DNA of 64,000 nt from Staphylococcus pettenkoferi. Its GTDB lineage: Bacteria > Bacillota > Bacilli > Staphylococcales > Staphylococcaceae. This document shows, in pieces, positions 9,916 to 19,263 of the stretch. Each line of letters begins with the position of its first letter. Position 1 is the first letter of the stretch. The notes under the pieces were generated by a model. That model was not told the DNA's origin. It searched no databases and saw only the letters and a program-made list of their open reading frames with translations. The stretch spans positions 1-64,000 of the forward strand of contig NZ_JANSKK010000013.1 of assembly GCF_026659735.1 (NCBI RefSeq), read 5' to 3'. The position numbers and the translations under genes were made by a program.

Positions 9916-10953
9916 TTATTTTAATGCTTTTTCTAACTCTTCGATTTGTTTAAGTGCTGTAGTTGATGTAGAACCACTTGAGAAGTACCATAATTTAGGA
10001 TCTAATTCGTAAACTTGGTCTTCTTTATTCGCTTTTACATCTTTAAGTACATCGTTGTTGAGTGCTTTCTTCGCAGTAGCTTTACCCCCGATTGCTTGTC
10101 CACGGTCCATCGCAAAGATAATACTTGGATTTTTCTCGTTGATATATTCGTTACTTACGTTTTGACCGTGTGTACTTGCTTTGACATTTTTATCTGCTGG
10201 TGTGAAACTGAGTGTATCAAAGATTAAGCTGCCGAAACGTGCTTTCGGACCAAATGTTGAAAGCTCGCCTTCATTAACAAGTAAGAACATAGATTTATCG
10301 TCTTTCATGTCTTTTGTATGTTTTTTAACATCTGCGACTTTGTCATCTAATTTTTTGTTAAGTTTCTTAGCTTTATCTTCTTTATCGTAGATTTTTCCAA
10401 TATTTAATGTGTTGTCTTTCAATGATTGAAGTTCGTTATTATCATCTGCACCTACATAGACGATCTTCGCATCTGGAGCTGCTTTCTTGAATTCATCTAA
10501 GTTTTGTTGTGAAGCTGCACGTCCAGAAATATAGATGACATCCGGTTTGGCTTCAGCGACTTTATCGAAGTTAATTTCTTTAAGGTTACCTGTGTTGATG
10601 TATTTATCATCTTTAAATTCTTTTAAGAAATCAGGTAAACTTTTACCACCTTCACCTTTAGGTAAACCTTTCACTTTGTCTGCTAAACCGAGTTCTTTGA
10701 TTGTATCTAACGCACCATAATCAAGAACTACTGCGCGTTTAGGGTTCTTCGGTACTGAAACTTTGTCGTCTACTTTCTTCGCATCACTACCATCTTTCTT
10801 GTCGCCTCTAGCTTCAAACTGGTTATGAATCGTTACAGTCTCTTTGTCACTCTTACTGCTACTGTCCTTACCTTTACTACCATCACCTTGGTTACCACAA
10901 GCAGCAAGGACAAACATTAAACTAATTAATAGAAATATAGTAAACTTCTTCAT
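9916..10953 (-). CDS. sstD: Iron-siderophore ABC transporter, substrate-binding lipoprotein SstD
   Basis: This 345-residue lipoprotein has a signal peptide ending in LAAC (Cys19), a short acidic/Lys linker, and a two-lobe class III periplasmic-binding fold of the FatB/CeuE type. Landmarks are PKRAVVLDYGALDTIKELG and KPDVIYISGRAA. In S. aureus SstD binds catechol-type siderophores and catecholamine-iron; the same is expected here by close similarity. It is the last gene of sstABCD, 97 bases after sstC, a wider gap than between the other genes, with its own GGAGG site. Regulation is by the Fur box ahead of sstA. Confidence 0.93.
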   Translation of the reverse strand: MKKFTIFLLISLMFVLAACGNQGDGSKGKDSSSKSDKETVTIHNQFEARGDKKDGSDAKKVDDKVSVPKNPKRAVVLDYGALDTIKELGLADKVKGLPKGEGGKSLPDFLKEFKDDKYINTGNLKEINFDKVAEAKPDVIYISGRAASQQNLDEFKKAAPDAKIVYVGADDNNELQSLKDNTLNIGKIYDKEDKAKKLNKKLDDKVADVKKHTKDMKDDKSMFLLVNEGELSTFGPKARFGSLIFDTLSFTPADKNVKASTHGQNVSNEYINEKNPSIIFAMDRGQAIGGKATAKKALNNDVLKDVKANKEDQVYELDPKLWYFSSGSTSTTALKQIEELEKALK

Positions 10954-11050
10954 TGATATCCTCCATTTGTTCTTCCCAAGTTATATGCCGCGTTTCCCCC
11001 ATAGCGTTAACTTTGTAGCGACACATCACTCCCTTCAATGTACTATCGAT

Positions 11051-11839
11051 TTATGCTTCTTTCCGAGTTGAGTCCTCGAACTCATCGTAGTAAATACAAA
11101 TACGTTGAGACGCAATTTCTTCTACTTTCACTGGCATATCGTAAAGCTGACTCAATATTTCTGCTTGAACGACTTGATCTTTCGCATCTGAGATAAAAGT
11201 CCGTCCATCTTTAATCGCGATGATATGATCTGAATAACAGGACGCAAAGTTAATATCATGTATCACGACAACAATCGTCTTGTTGTAATGATGTGCAAGA
11301 TGACGCAGAATTTGCATAATCTGCACCGCGTGTTTCATGTCCAAATTATTCAGTGGCTCATCTAACAAGATATACTCCGTATCTTGAGCAATCGTCATTG
11401 CGACATAAGCGCGCTGACGTTGACCACCTGATAAGGTTTTAATATAGCGATCTTTAATCTCTGTTAAATTAAGCAGAGATAAAGCTTCCTGAATCTTCTC
11501 TTTATCCTCTTTTTTAAGTCGCCCTTTCGAGTATGGGAACCGTCCAAATTGTACGAGTTGTTCCACAGTTATGTTAAGTTCAGTGATGTTCGTCTGTTTT
11601 AAAATGGACAACTTCTTCGCTAAATCATTACTCTTGTAGTCATCTATGGAGTGCTCGTCGATCGTAATCGTTCCTTGATCGTAGTCAGTCAGACGCGTTA
11701 TCGCTGAAAGCAAGGTACTTTTGCCTGCACCGTTAGGACCTATAATCGTCGTCAACTGGCCTTTGTGAATATCTACGTTGATATCTTGTAGAATGGGTCG
11801 CTGCTCAATCGTTTTAGTTAAATTCTTTACACTAATCAC
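11051..11839 (-). CDS. sstC: Iron-siderophore ABC transporter, ATPase SstC
   Basis: This 262-residue cytoplasmic ATPase powers the SstAB channel. It shows Walker A GPNGAGKST at residues 34-42, the Q-loop near ILKQTN, the LSGGQRQR signature, Walker B EYILLDEP and the switch His in VVVIHDINFAS. It belongs to the FecE/FepC type of siderophore ATPases. The start overlaps the stop of sstB by four bases, so the two are translationally coupled. Confidence 0.94.
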   Translation of the reverse strand: MISVKNLTKTIEQRPILQDINVDIHKGQLTTIIGPNGAGKSTLLSAITRLTDYDQGTITIDEHSIDDYKSNDLAKKLSILKQTNITELNITVEQLVQFGRFPYSKGRLKKEDKEKIQEALSLLNLTEIKDRYIKTLSGGQRQRAYVAMTIAQDTEYILLDEPLNNLDMKHAVQIMQILRHLAHHYNKTIVVVIHDINFASCYSDHIIAIKDGRTFISDAKDQVVQAEILSQLYDMPVKVEEIASQRICIYYDEFEDSTRKEA

Positions 11840-12795
11840 ACTGTATTTCTCCTTTTAACTAATAAGTAAATGAAGTAAAGTCCACCAATTAAATCAATAA
11901 CGATACTTACTTGTGTCGTCGCGTCAAAGATGTGCTCCATCACACTTTGAGCTATAAATAAACTGATCCAACTCAAGCACAATGTAGCAGGGAAAATATA
12001 TTTATGTTCATAAGTTCGCATTAATTCGTGGGCGATGTTTACTGTCATTAATCCTAAGAATGCAATAGGGCCTACCAATGCTGTCGAAAGCGACACGAGA
12101 ACCGCAACCATGATCAGTAACGTACGGGTCATCCATTGATAAGGTACGCCAAGGTTGATCGCTTGTGCTCGCCCGAGTAATAAGACATCTAAATATGGAA
12201 TGAGATAAAAAGTCAGTCCGATAAGAATAAGTAAGATAATCGCTGACAAAGTCATTAAACGCGGATTCGCTGCGTTAAAGTTCGCAAACATCGCACTTTG
12301 TACTGCAAGGAAATCTTCCGGGTCAATGATGAGTTCTAAGAAACTCGTAATACTTCTGAAGAACGTACCCATAATGATTCCGACGAGTAAGATGAAATAG
12401 ACAGAAACATTTTTCAGACGAAAGATACCTTGGAATAAAATGAGTGCGAAGCTAATCATCGCTAATACGGTAATCCCAAAGTTGAGATAAATATTCGTAT
12501 TAAATAATGACTGCGCGCCAAATATAAAAACTAATAAGACTTTAATAAACATGTAGACTGCATCTAATCCCATAATAGAGGGCGTAAGTAAGCGGTTAGT
12601 TGTAATCGCCTGGAAGATAACGACAGAAGCAGCGATTGCGCCACCGACGATGAACATTAATATCAACTTCTTCATCCGGGCAGGTAACTGATAATGGATG
12701 ATGTCGAAATTAAGTCCAAGGAATAAATACAACGCACCGCTTAGGATAACCACTGCTATCAGTATCGCTAATTTAAGATTGAGATTAATTCGCAT
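11836..12795 (-). CDS. sstB: Iron-siderophore ABC transporter, permease SstB
   Basis: This 319-residue permease of the FecCD/BtuC type has about nine or ten hydrophobic helices. The GPIAFLGLMTVNIAHEL segment is the family's cytoplasmic coupling region that contacts the ATPase. It pairs with SstA to form the membrane channel. The reading frame overlaps the end of sstA by 11 bases and the start of sstC by four, a tightly packed operon. Confidence 0.93.
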   Translation of the reverse strand: MRINLNLKLAILIAVVILSGALYLFLGLNFDIIHYQLPARMKKLILMFIVGGAIAASVVIFQAITTNRLLTPSIMGLDAVYMFIKVLLVFIFGAQSLFNTNIYLNFGITVLAMISFALILFQGIFRLKNVSVYFILLVGIIMGTFFRSITSFLELIIDPEDFLAVQSAMFANFNAANPRLMTLSAIILLILIGLTFYLIPYLDVLLLGRAQAINLGVPYQWMTRTLLIMVAVLVSLSTALVGPIAFLGLMTVNIAHELMRTYEHKYIFPATLCLSWISLFIAQSVMEHIFDATTQVSIVIDLIGGLYFIYLLVKRRNTV

Positions 12796-13777
12796 AGTGA
12801 CGGCGTCCTTTCAATAGCATTATGAGGAAGATGACCGTACCAAACACGCCAATCGTTAAACCGATGTTGATTTCATATGGGTAAACGACGAGACGTCCGA
12901 TAATGTCTGAGAACAACACAAATATCGCTCCGAGAATTGCTGTTTGAGGCAACGCATGTTTCAAGTGATCCCCTCTAAAGATTGCTACAATGTTAGGCAC
13001 GATGAGTCCTAGAAATGGTAATGTTCCTACAGTTACTACGACTAGCGCAGTAATTGTCGCTGTGATAAACAAACCAATGTGAATAACGCGTTCATAGTTG
13101 ACACCAAGATTGTTGCTGAAATCCTTGCCCATACCCGCTATCGTAAAATGATTCGCAAATATGTAAGTGAGTATGAGAAGCGGAATACTAAGGTAGAGAA
13201 TCTCATAACGGCCACTCGTGATAATGGCAAAATTACCATTGAGCCAATTGCCTACACTTTGAACAGTATTCGTTTGCAGAGCCATAAACGTAGTGAAACT
13301 TGAAACGATGCCACCAAGCATAATGCCCATCAAAGGTACAAAGATGACTTCTTTAAAGCGAATCAATTGAATGAGCTTCACAAAAAGGAATGTGCCACCA
13401 ATGCTAAGTAAGACAGCAAATGCAAGCTTGATGAGTATATTCTCTTGCGGAAACCAAATCATCGCTATCAAGATACCGAGCTTAGCCCAATCCATCGTAC
13501 CTGCTGTAGTTGGACTCACAAATTTATTCTGCATCATTTGTTGCATAATCAGACCTGCTAACGCTAATGTACTTCCACTAATAAGAATGCTAATCGTACG
13601 TGGAATACGACTCGTTAAGATGATATGAAGTTGTGTTTGTGACAAATGTCCAAGATCTGAAAGAGGTATTTGCTTAACACCGATAAGTAGGGATAACAGT
13701 GTTAATAGGATGAGAAGTAGGAATAAAGTGAATCGATTAATAATCCCTCGTAACAATAGTCTCCATTCCTTTATCAT
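12785..13777 (-). CDS. sstA: Iron-siderophore ABC transporter, permease SstA
   Basis: This 330-residue FecCD-type permease is the first gene of sstABCD. Landmarks are SRIPRTISILISGSTLALAGLIMQQMMQNKFVSPTTAG near the N-terminus and GTLPFLGLIVPNIVA as the coupling region. It has about nine helices. The Fur box 13-31 bases upstream of the start codon indicates strong repression when iron is sufficient. The terminator after nrdF separates it from the nrd genes, so the two operons are probably transcribed independently although adjacent and in the same direction. Confidence 0.93.
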   Translation of the reverse strand: MIKEWRLLLRGIINRFTLFLLLILLTLLSLLIGVKQIPLSDLGHLSQTQLHIILTSRIPRTISILISGSTLALAGLIMQQMMQNKFVSPTTAGTMDWAKLGILIAMIWFPQENILIKLAFAVLLSIGGTFLFVKLIQLIRFKEVIFVPLMGIMLGGIVSSFTTFMALQTNTVQSVGNWLNGNFAIITSGRYEILYLSIPLLILTYIFANHFTIAGMGKDFSNNLGVNYERVIHIGLFITATITALVVVTVGTLPFLGLIVPNIVAIFRGDHLKHALPQTAILGAIFVLFSDIIGRLVVYPYEINIGLTIGVFGTVIFLIMLLKGRRHYAN

Positions 13778-13789
13778 AGATTAAAAAGC

Positions 13790-13808
13790 GATAATGATAA
13801 TCGTTATC
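13790..13808 (-). promoter_or_regulatory. Fur box upstream of sstA
   Basis: The 19-base sequence GATAATGATAATCGTTATC matches the Fur consensus GATAATGATWATCATTATC at nearly every position. It lies immediately upstream of sstA. Fur control of sst is established in S. aureus. Confidence 0.9.
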
Positions 13809-14014
13809 ACTAAGCATAAATCTAGTTTATCATGAAATTTAGATATTTCAATAGCCTACGATAAAATCATAGAGAAATTGTATAGTTGGAGTATATTTAC
13901 AATTGAATAATTTATGATAGAGAATTTTTTGTACAAAATGTATTACACCAATTCTTTTTTTCGAATAAAAGTAGATAGTGAAACTAATTATTAGAAGGAA
14001 AAAATAAGTAAGAA

Positions 14015-14053
14015 AAAGAGCAAGGCACTACGCCAATAGCCCCCGCTCTTTGA
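14015..14053 (-). terminator. Terminator after nrdF
   Basis: On the - strand AAAGAGCGGGGGC pairs across a short loop with the GCTCTTT arm (GAGC/GCTC core plus inner GG/CC), followed by TTTTTC. It ends the nrdIEF message before the sst promoter. Confidence 0.72.
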
Positions 14054-14077
14054 TAATGCAGTAAAAATGTGAGTTCA

Positions 14078-15052
14078 CTATTTCTCATCATCAAAAATGA
14101 AATCTTCATCTTGTAACGCTTCAACGTTAAGTGCAAGTGTGTAACCATCACCTTTAACTGAGAAGAAGTCATGGTTTTTAGTTGAAGTGTCTAACGCGTT
14201 CTCAATAATTGGGTTGAATTCACGTTCTTCAAAGTAAGGTTCGAATCCTAAGTTAGATAATGCTTTGTTGCCGTTATAACGCACGTAGTTAAGCACATCA
14301 TCTGTTAGTCCAATGTCATCATATAATTTGTGAGTATAAGATACTTCATTTTTATATAAATCTTCGAGCAAACGATACATTTCTTGGTCTGCTTTTTGCT
14401 TTTCACTCTCAGAAAGCTCATTGCGTAAATGTTGTGCATCTAAACCAGTAAACACACCATGAATTGACTCGTCGAGTAATATTTTACGGATAATTTCTCC
14501 AGATGTTGTCATCTTACCTTGACCTGCTAAATAAAGTGGATAATAGAAACCAGAATAGAATAAGAATGTTTCTAAGAATACACTTGATACTCGTGCAATA
14601 TATTGATCGTAGATTGAAGCTTCCTTGCCCCATAATTTGTGATAGTTACCCACAATAACGTCCGCTTTATATTTTAGATGTGGTTCTTCAATCACCCACG
14701 TATCAAGAAGATAGTTCGTTTCACTAGATGGTAATAGCGTTGTAAAGATGTGGGAATAACTTTTCGCATGAATTTGTTCCATCATCGCCATAAATGAATA
14801 TACTGCTTTTTTACGTAAATCTGTTGTGTGCATCATGACGAGTGGCATACCATCATCGGCTTGGTGCGTATCTAGACCAGTTAAGCCTGCAAGCGCATAT
14901 TTGAAGGCGTTCTTTTCTTCATCTGTTAATGTCTTCCAACTTGCAATATCCTTGGAAACCTTAAATTCTGTTTCCACCCACATTTGCGATATGTTTTGGC
15001 GCCAGAACATGTTGGTCATATCTTCTTGCGTATTCCAATTGACTGCTTTCAT
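14078..15052 (-). CDS. nrdF: Class Ib ribonucleotide reductase, beta subunit NrdF
   Basis: NrdF carries the dimetal centre and tyrosyl radical that drive reduction of ribonucleoside diphosphates. The 324-residue protein shows the ligand-bearing helices of the family: DEKNAFKYALAGLTGLDTHQ, MEQIHAKSYSHIF, WVIEEPHLKYKAD and ILLDESIHGVFTG. It follows nrdE in the same direction; the 159-base gap contains a long hairpin. In class Ib systems the metal is usually manganese loaded with the help of NrdI, which is also present. Confidence 0.96.
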   Translation of the reverse strand: MKAVNWNTQEDMTNMFWRQNISQMWVETEFKVSKDIASWKTLTDEEKNAFKYALAGLTGLDTHQADDGMPLVMMHTTDLRKKAVYSFMAMMEQIHAKSYSHIFTTLLPSSETNYLLDTWVIEEPHLKYKADVIVGNYHKLWGKEASIYDQYIARVSSVFLETFLFYSGFYYPLYLAGQGKMTTSGEIIRKILLDESIHGVFTGLDAQHLRNELSESEKQKADQEMYRLLEDLYKNEVSYTHKLYDDIGLTDDVLNYVRYNGNKALSNLGFEPYFEEREFNPIIENALDTSTKNHDFFSVKGDGYTLALNVEALQDEDFIFDDEK

Positions 15053-15092
15053 GTGTTTAACGTCTCCAATCTCATTTAAATATTGTATGTAT

Positions 15093-15152
15093 GATTAAGT
15101 AGGAAAGATGAGCACCGCGACAAGAATAGTGCCAACACTCTCCTACTTAATC
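15093..15152 (-). other. Intercistronic hairpin between nrdE and nrdF
   Basis: GATTAAGTAGGA (15093-15104) and TCCTACTTAATC (15141-15152) are perfect 12-base inverted repeats around a 36-base loop. No T run follows in the direction of transcription, so it resembles an mRNA processing or stability element rather than a terminator. Confidence 0.6.
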
Positions 15153-15211
15153 TACTTCATGCTTGAGAACAATACGTACTACTTTATGCTTAGATTATTT
15201 ACTCACAATGC

Positions 15212-17317
15212 TTAAACTGAGCAACTTGTACACTCTTCTACACTTAATAGTTTGTTACGTGTGTAGTAAAGTGATTTAAGCCCTTTGTGATGGGCATAAA
15301 CATATAAGCGTGACAATTCACGTGTAGATACTTCAGAGTTAACGTAAAGAATCGTTGAAATACCTTGGTCAACGTGAGTTTGAATTGTTGAAATTAGATC
15401 AATTAATTTCATTTGATCTGTATTAAATGCTGACTTGTAATACCACATTGTTTCTGGTGATAAGAATGGCATAGGATAGAATGTTTCTGAGTTACCATAA
15501 GTACGACGTTCAATTTGGTCAACGATAGGCATTACAGATGGTGTCGCATTCTGCACATAAGAAATACTTTGTGTAGGTGCAATAGCAAGACGATAAGCAT
15601 GGTATAGACCATGTTCTTCAACTTGTGCTTGTAATGCTTTCCAATCTTCAGGAGTAGGAATGTCTAATCCTTCAAATAAACGTTTCACTTTCTCATATTT
15701 CGGTTCAAATGTTTGTGAAGTGTAGAATTCGAAGTATTTACCATTCGCATAATCAGATTTGTCAAAGTCCTTGAAGATGGTTTGACGTTCTTTAGCGATT
15801 TCCATAGAACGTTGAATTGAATAATAGTTCAACATCATAAAGAAGATATTCGCGAAATCTTTCGCTTCTTCTGATTCATAACCGATCTTGTTCTTAGCAA
15901 GATAACCGTGAAGGTTCATCGCTCCTAAACCTACAGAATGAAGCTCACTATTCGCTTTTTTAACACCTGGCGCGTTTTGAATGTTCGCTTCGTCACTCAC
16001 AAATGTCAAAGCGTCCATACCTGTAGCTACAGAATCTCTGAACTTACCTGATTCCATAACATTAACGATGTTTAAAGAACCTAAATTACAAGAAATATCT
16101 CTTTTAATATCGTCTTCTACACCATAATCGTTGATGACAGATGTTTCTTGAAGTTGGAAGATTTCTGTACAAAGGTTACTCATCTTGATTTGGCCAATAT
16201 TAGAGTTAGGGTGTACTTTGTTAGCGTTATCTTTGAACATTAAGTATGGATAGCCAGATTGTAATTGTGTTTGTGCAATAAGGTTTAGCATTTCACGTGC
16301 GTCTTTTTTCTTCTTGTCAACATTAGGGTTAGCAACGAGATCATCATAATATTCATCTAAATTTAAATCGTCTAATGTTACACCGTATTCTTTGTAAACT
16401 GTGTGTGGTGCAAACATGTAGAAATCCTTACCTTCTTTAGCTAAATCAAAGAATTTAGAAGGTACGATGAGTCCCGTAGAAATTGTTGATAGACGAAGGT
16501 CTTCGTCAGCGTTAACTTTCTTCGTATCTAAGAACTCTTCAACATCATAGTGGAAGATGTTGAGGTAAACTGCACCTGCACCTGGACGTTGACCAAGTTG
16601 GTCAGCATAACTAAAGCCACCTTCAAGGGATTTCGCCACAGGTAACACACCTTTAGCTACACCTTTAATGCCTTTAATCGCTTCACCACGTGCACGTAAT
16701 TTAGATAAGTTGATAGCCACACCGCCACCAATTTTACTCAACTGCTTAGCTGTAGAATCGATAAAGTTGATTGAGTTCAAGCTGTCATCCACTTCCAATA
16801 AGAAACATGATACGAGCTCACCTCGACGCGCACGACCTGCATTTAAGAACGTCGGTGTCGCAGGTTGATAACGTTGTTCAACCATACCTGAGATGAAGCG
16901 CTTCGCTAAGTCAACATCGCCATCTGCTAAGTAAAGTGAAACGATAGCCACGTGTTGATTGTAATCTTCAAGAATATTCTCTTTATCATTCGTCTTCAAA
17001 GCGTAGTCTTTATAGAATTTGCTTGCTGACATATAGCTTGCGAATTGGAAGTTAATATTCTTTGCATAATTTGTCACATCAACAAGTTGTTCTTCCGTAT
17101 ATTTCTCGAAAACATTGAAATAGAAGTCGTTGTCTACGAGATAATGTAAGCGTTCAATTTCGCTATCGAAATAGATGGTCTTGTCATGAATCTCTTGTAG
17201 ATAGACTTCTAAAGCTTCTTGGTCCTTCTCTAAGTTGAAGAATCCATTATCTTTCCTCTTCGTCACTTCATTGTTTAATTCAATATGATTGTATCTTTTC
17301 TCGTCCATAGTCTTCAT
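15212..17317 (-). CDS. nrdE: Class Ib ribonucleotide reductase, alpha subunit NrdE
   Basis: NrdE reduces NDPs to dNDPs in partnership with NrdF. The 701-residue protein shows the active-site cysteines in [21 protein letters not shown] and ISCNLGSLN, the [13 protein letters not shown] stretch, the radical-transfer tyrosines near the C-terminus, and the terminal redox pair EECTSCSV. There is no N-terminal ATP cone, as expected for class Ib. The ATG at 17317 gives the same length as S. aureus NrdE and has AAGGTGGGACAGG upstream. The gene overlaps the end of nrdI by 38 bases. Confidence 0.96.
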   Translation of the reverse strand: MKTMDEKRYNHIELNNEVTKRKDNGFFNLEKDQEALEVYLQEIHDKTIYFDSEIERLHYLVDNDFYFNVFEKYTEEQLVDVTNYAKNINFQFASYMSASKFYKDYALKTNDKENILEDYNQHVAIVSLYLADGDVDLAKRFISGMVEQRYQPATPTFLNAGRARRGELVSCFLLEVDDSLNSINFIDSTAKQLSKIGGGVAINLSKLRARGEAIKGIKGVAKGVLPVAKSLEGGFSYADQLGQRPGAGAVYLNIFHYDVEEFLDTKKVNADEDLRLSTISTGLIVPSKFFDLAKEGKDFYMFAPHTVYKEYGVTLDDLNLDEYYDDLVANPNVDKKKKDAREMLNLIAQTQLQSGYPYLMFKDNANKVHPNSNIGQIKMSNLCTEIFQLQETSVINDYGVEDDIKRDISCNLGSLNIVNVMESGKFRDSVATGMDALTFVSDEANIQNAPGVKKANSELHSVGLGAMNLHGYLAKNKIGYESEEAKDFANIFFMMLNYYSIQRSMEIAKERQTIFKDFDKSDYANGKYFEFYTSQTFEPKYEKVKRLFEGLDIPTPEDWKALQAQVEEHGLYHAYRLAIAPTQSISYVQNATPSVMPIVDQIERRTYGNSETFYPMPFLSPETMWYYKSAFNTDQMKLIDLISTIQTHVDQGISTILYVNSEVSTRELSRLYVYAHHKGLKSLYYTRNKLLSVEECTSCSV

Positions 17318-17678
17318 TAACCTGTCCCACCTTAACTTTAAATTCCTCAACGTCTCTGTTTGTGCCTTGAACTTCGAACTTCATTAACAATGGCACTTGA
17401 TAGTCTTCAGAAATGGTAATACCAGCTTTAGCGAAATTCTGTCCCCAATTTCGATTACCGCTGGCTGCTACCGCTTCTAAATGTTCACTGTTATGATTCA
17501 AGAATGACTGCACCGGTTCAGGCACCTCTCCGAAACCGATTGTTCCAGTGACCAATATATAGGGTTCATCTATACGATCTGTACAGTTCGCTTGAGTGAT
17601 TTCTAAAGTATCTTCGAGTTCCGTACGCTGTATGAAACGTCTCACATTTCCTGTAAATGAGAAATAGACCACTTTCAT
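17280..17678 (-). CDS. nrdI: Flavodoxin-like NrdI, activator of NrdF
   Basis: This 132-residue FMN protein opens with [16 protein letters not shown], the phosphate-binding loop of the NrdI family. It supplies oxidant for assembling the manganese-tyrosyl radical of Nrd[20 protein letters not shown] and [13 protein letters not shown] are the other flavin loops. It is the first gene of nrdIEF. Its upstream region is unusually long (about 700 bases to the divergent gene) and holds two NrdR-type boxes. Confidence 0.95.
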   Translation of the reverse strand: MKVVYFSFTGNVRRFIQRTELEDTLEITQANCTDRIDEPYILVTGTIGFGEVPEPVQSFLNHNSEHLEAVAASGNRNWGQNFAKAGITISEDYQVPLLMKFEVQGTNRDVEEFKVKVGQVNEDYGREKIQSY

Positions 17679-17774
17679 TGGCTCACCTTCTTTCTAGTTA
17701 TGTATCTCATTTAGGTGACGACCTAAACACCTATCATTCTTAAATCTTATCTTGGGTTGTCCATTGCATTTCTA

Positions 17775-17790
17775 CCACAACATATAGTGT
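17775..17790 (-). promoter_or_regulatory. NrdR box, proximal to nrdI
   Basis: Read on the - strand the site is ACACTATATGTTGTGG. It matches 14 of 16 positions of the published NrdR consensus acaCwAtATaTwgtgt. It lies about 97 bases before nrdI. NrdR represses ribonucleotide reductase genes when ATP/dATP status signals sufficiency. Confidence 0.75.
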
Positions 17791-17924
17791 TAATAACCTA
17801 GCAAGTGACCATGTAATTTAGCATCTATTTGATAGCGTTACCCTATTTCAAGGGATAAATCACTTCTTCTACGTGTTAAATTACCTCTTTATAGTCATTT
17901 TATTAAAATGGTCATTTCGTCGAA

Positions 17925-17944
17925 AAACACAACATGTTGTGTTT
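17925..17944. promoter_or_regulatory. Perfect 20-base palindrome, second NrdR-type box
   Basis: AAACACAACATGTTGTGTTT is a perfect inverted repeat. Its 16-base core (17927-17942) matches the NrdR consensus at 14 of 16 positions. It lies 152 bases (centre to centre) from the proximal box, far more than the few helical turns usual for paired NrdR boxes. A TATAAT on the - strand at 17978-17983 could place it just downstream of an upstream nrd promoter. Confidence 0.6.
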
Positions 17945-18255
17945 GTTTTTAAGAATTCGTACTACATTATGTGTTTCATTATACATAACTGTGATTCCAT
18001 TTTAAAGAGATACTCACATGTCAGTTTGATGTCAATTTTGTATCAATTTATATAACTCGCACCACCACACGCTTTTAATCTCAAAAAATGAAACGAAAAA
18101 ATTTTATTTCGTAAACCAGAGGGTTTTTGGTTGCATTTTCATAAAAAACGTGTAATCACGGTGTCGCTTAAGGTAGAGCAATTCAGTGTTTTCAGTGAGT
18201 TACCATACATTTTAAAAGATATAGAATAACCCCCTAGTGTATACTCAAAGACAAT

Positions 18256-18269
18256 CGAACGTTTGTTCG
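18256..18269. promoter_or_regulatory. LexA-like (SOS) box next to a -10 element
   Basis: CGAACGTTTGTTCG has both half-sites of the Gram-positive LexA box (CGAAC-N4-GTTCG) with exact spacing. A TATAAT follows directly at 18270-18275 on the + strand, so LexA bound here would cover a promoter pointing towards the EamA-queF genes. No good -35 was found. Only the central bases differ from the usual purine-pyrimidine preference. Confidence 0.55.
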
Positions 18270-18375
18270 TATAATATATATTATCCTACTCCTGAAATTT
18301 TTGCAACCCTCATTACATGAATATTTTTTTATGCTAAGATAGATACGTTAAATTTATATGAATGAGGCGATATCA

Positions 18376-19251
18376 GTGAACCCTAAAGTGAAAGGTATTA
18401 TCGCGATTCTGATTTCTGCAATTGGCTTTAGTTTCATGTCGGTCTTCTTTAGACTCGCTGGTGATTTACCAGTCTTTCAAAAGTCTCTTGCCCGAAATCT
18501 CGTCGCGATGTTTATCCCTTTATTTTTCCTATACAAATATAAACAGCCCTTGTTCGGTAAGTTGAGTAGTCAACCGTTACTCATCGCTCGTTCGGCTCTA
18601 GGACTTACAGGGGTGCTGTTCAACATTTATGCCATCGACCATATGATCTTAAGTGACGCTGATACATTAATGAAACTGAACCCGTTCTGGACGATCTTAC
18701 TCAGCCTGTTCTTCCTGCGTGAAAGAATCTTCAAATACCAGATTATCGCGATGATTGTCGCAATCGCGGGAATGCTCTTCGTTGTGAAACCTGAATTCTC
18801 GTCTGCGATGATTCCAAGTCTCATCGGTTTAATGTCTGGTATCTTTGCAGCAAGCGCATACACATGTGTCCGTGCATTAAGTACGAGAGAAGCGCCATAT
18901 ACGATTGTATTCTACTTCTCATTCTTCTCTATCATCGTACTTATTCCGTTCACGATATTTACTTACGAACCGATGTCATGGTTGCAAATGCTTTATCTCT
19001 TAGGCGCAGGTTTAAGTGCTGCAGTAGGTCAAATCGGTATTACACTCGCATACAGCTTTGCACCAGCGAAAGATATTTCTATCTTTACTTACGCGTCAAT
19101 TATCTTTACGGCGCTATTCGGATTTATCCTGTTCGGCGAGTCACCAGACTTCTACGCTATGTTAGGTTACGTTATCATTATTGGTGCAAGTTATTACATG
19201 TTTGAAAAAGCACGTCGGCAACCGCGCAAATCACAAACGAATTCAAATTAA
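18376..19251 (+). CDS. DMT-superfamily transporter (EamA family)
   Basis: This 291-residue protein consists of ten predicted membrane helices in two EamA repeats, a drug/metabolite transporter fold. The first repeat includes the RNLVAMFIPLFFLYKYKQPLFG loop, and the second ends in FTALFGFILFGESPDFYAMLGYVIIIGASYYM. The GTG at 18376 is chosen because GAGG lies eight bases upstream; the ATG at 18358 has no such site. The substrate is unknown. It stands 12 bases ahead of queF, so the two are surely co-transcribed, which raises a link with deazaguanine metabolism, but EamA proteins are too diverse to infer that firmly. Confidence 0.85.
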   Translation: MNPKVKGIIAILISAIGFSFMSVFFRLAGDLPVFQKSLARNLVAMFIPLFFLYKYKQPLFGKLSSQPLLIARSALGLTGVLFNIYAIDHMILSDADTLMKLNPFWTILLSLFFLRERIFKYQIIAMIVAIAGMLFVVKPEFSSAMIPSLIGLMSGIFAASAYTCVRALSTREAPYTIVFYFSFFSIIVLIPFTIFTYEPMSWLQMLYLLGAGLSAAVGQIGITLAYSFAPAKDISIFTYASIIFTALFGFILFGESPDFYAMLGYVIIIGASYYMFEKARRQPRKSQTNSN

Positions 19252-19263
19252 AGGAGTATGATT

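Noticed and set aside
17873..18055. 60-residue + strand open frame inside the nrdI upstream region
   Set aside because: It has no ribosome site, overlaps the NrdR-type palindrome and has no protein-like pattern beyond AT-rich hydrophobic codons.
18117..18160. Possible second preQ1 riboswitch upstream of EamA-queF (AGAGGG and AAAAAACG segments)
   Set aside because: P1 pairing and the pseudoknot tail complementary to the loop are missing.
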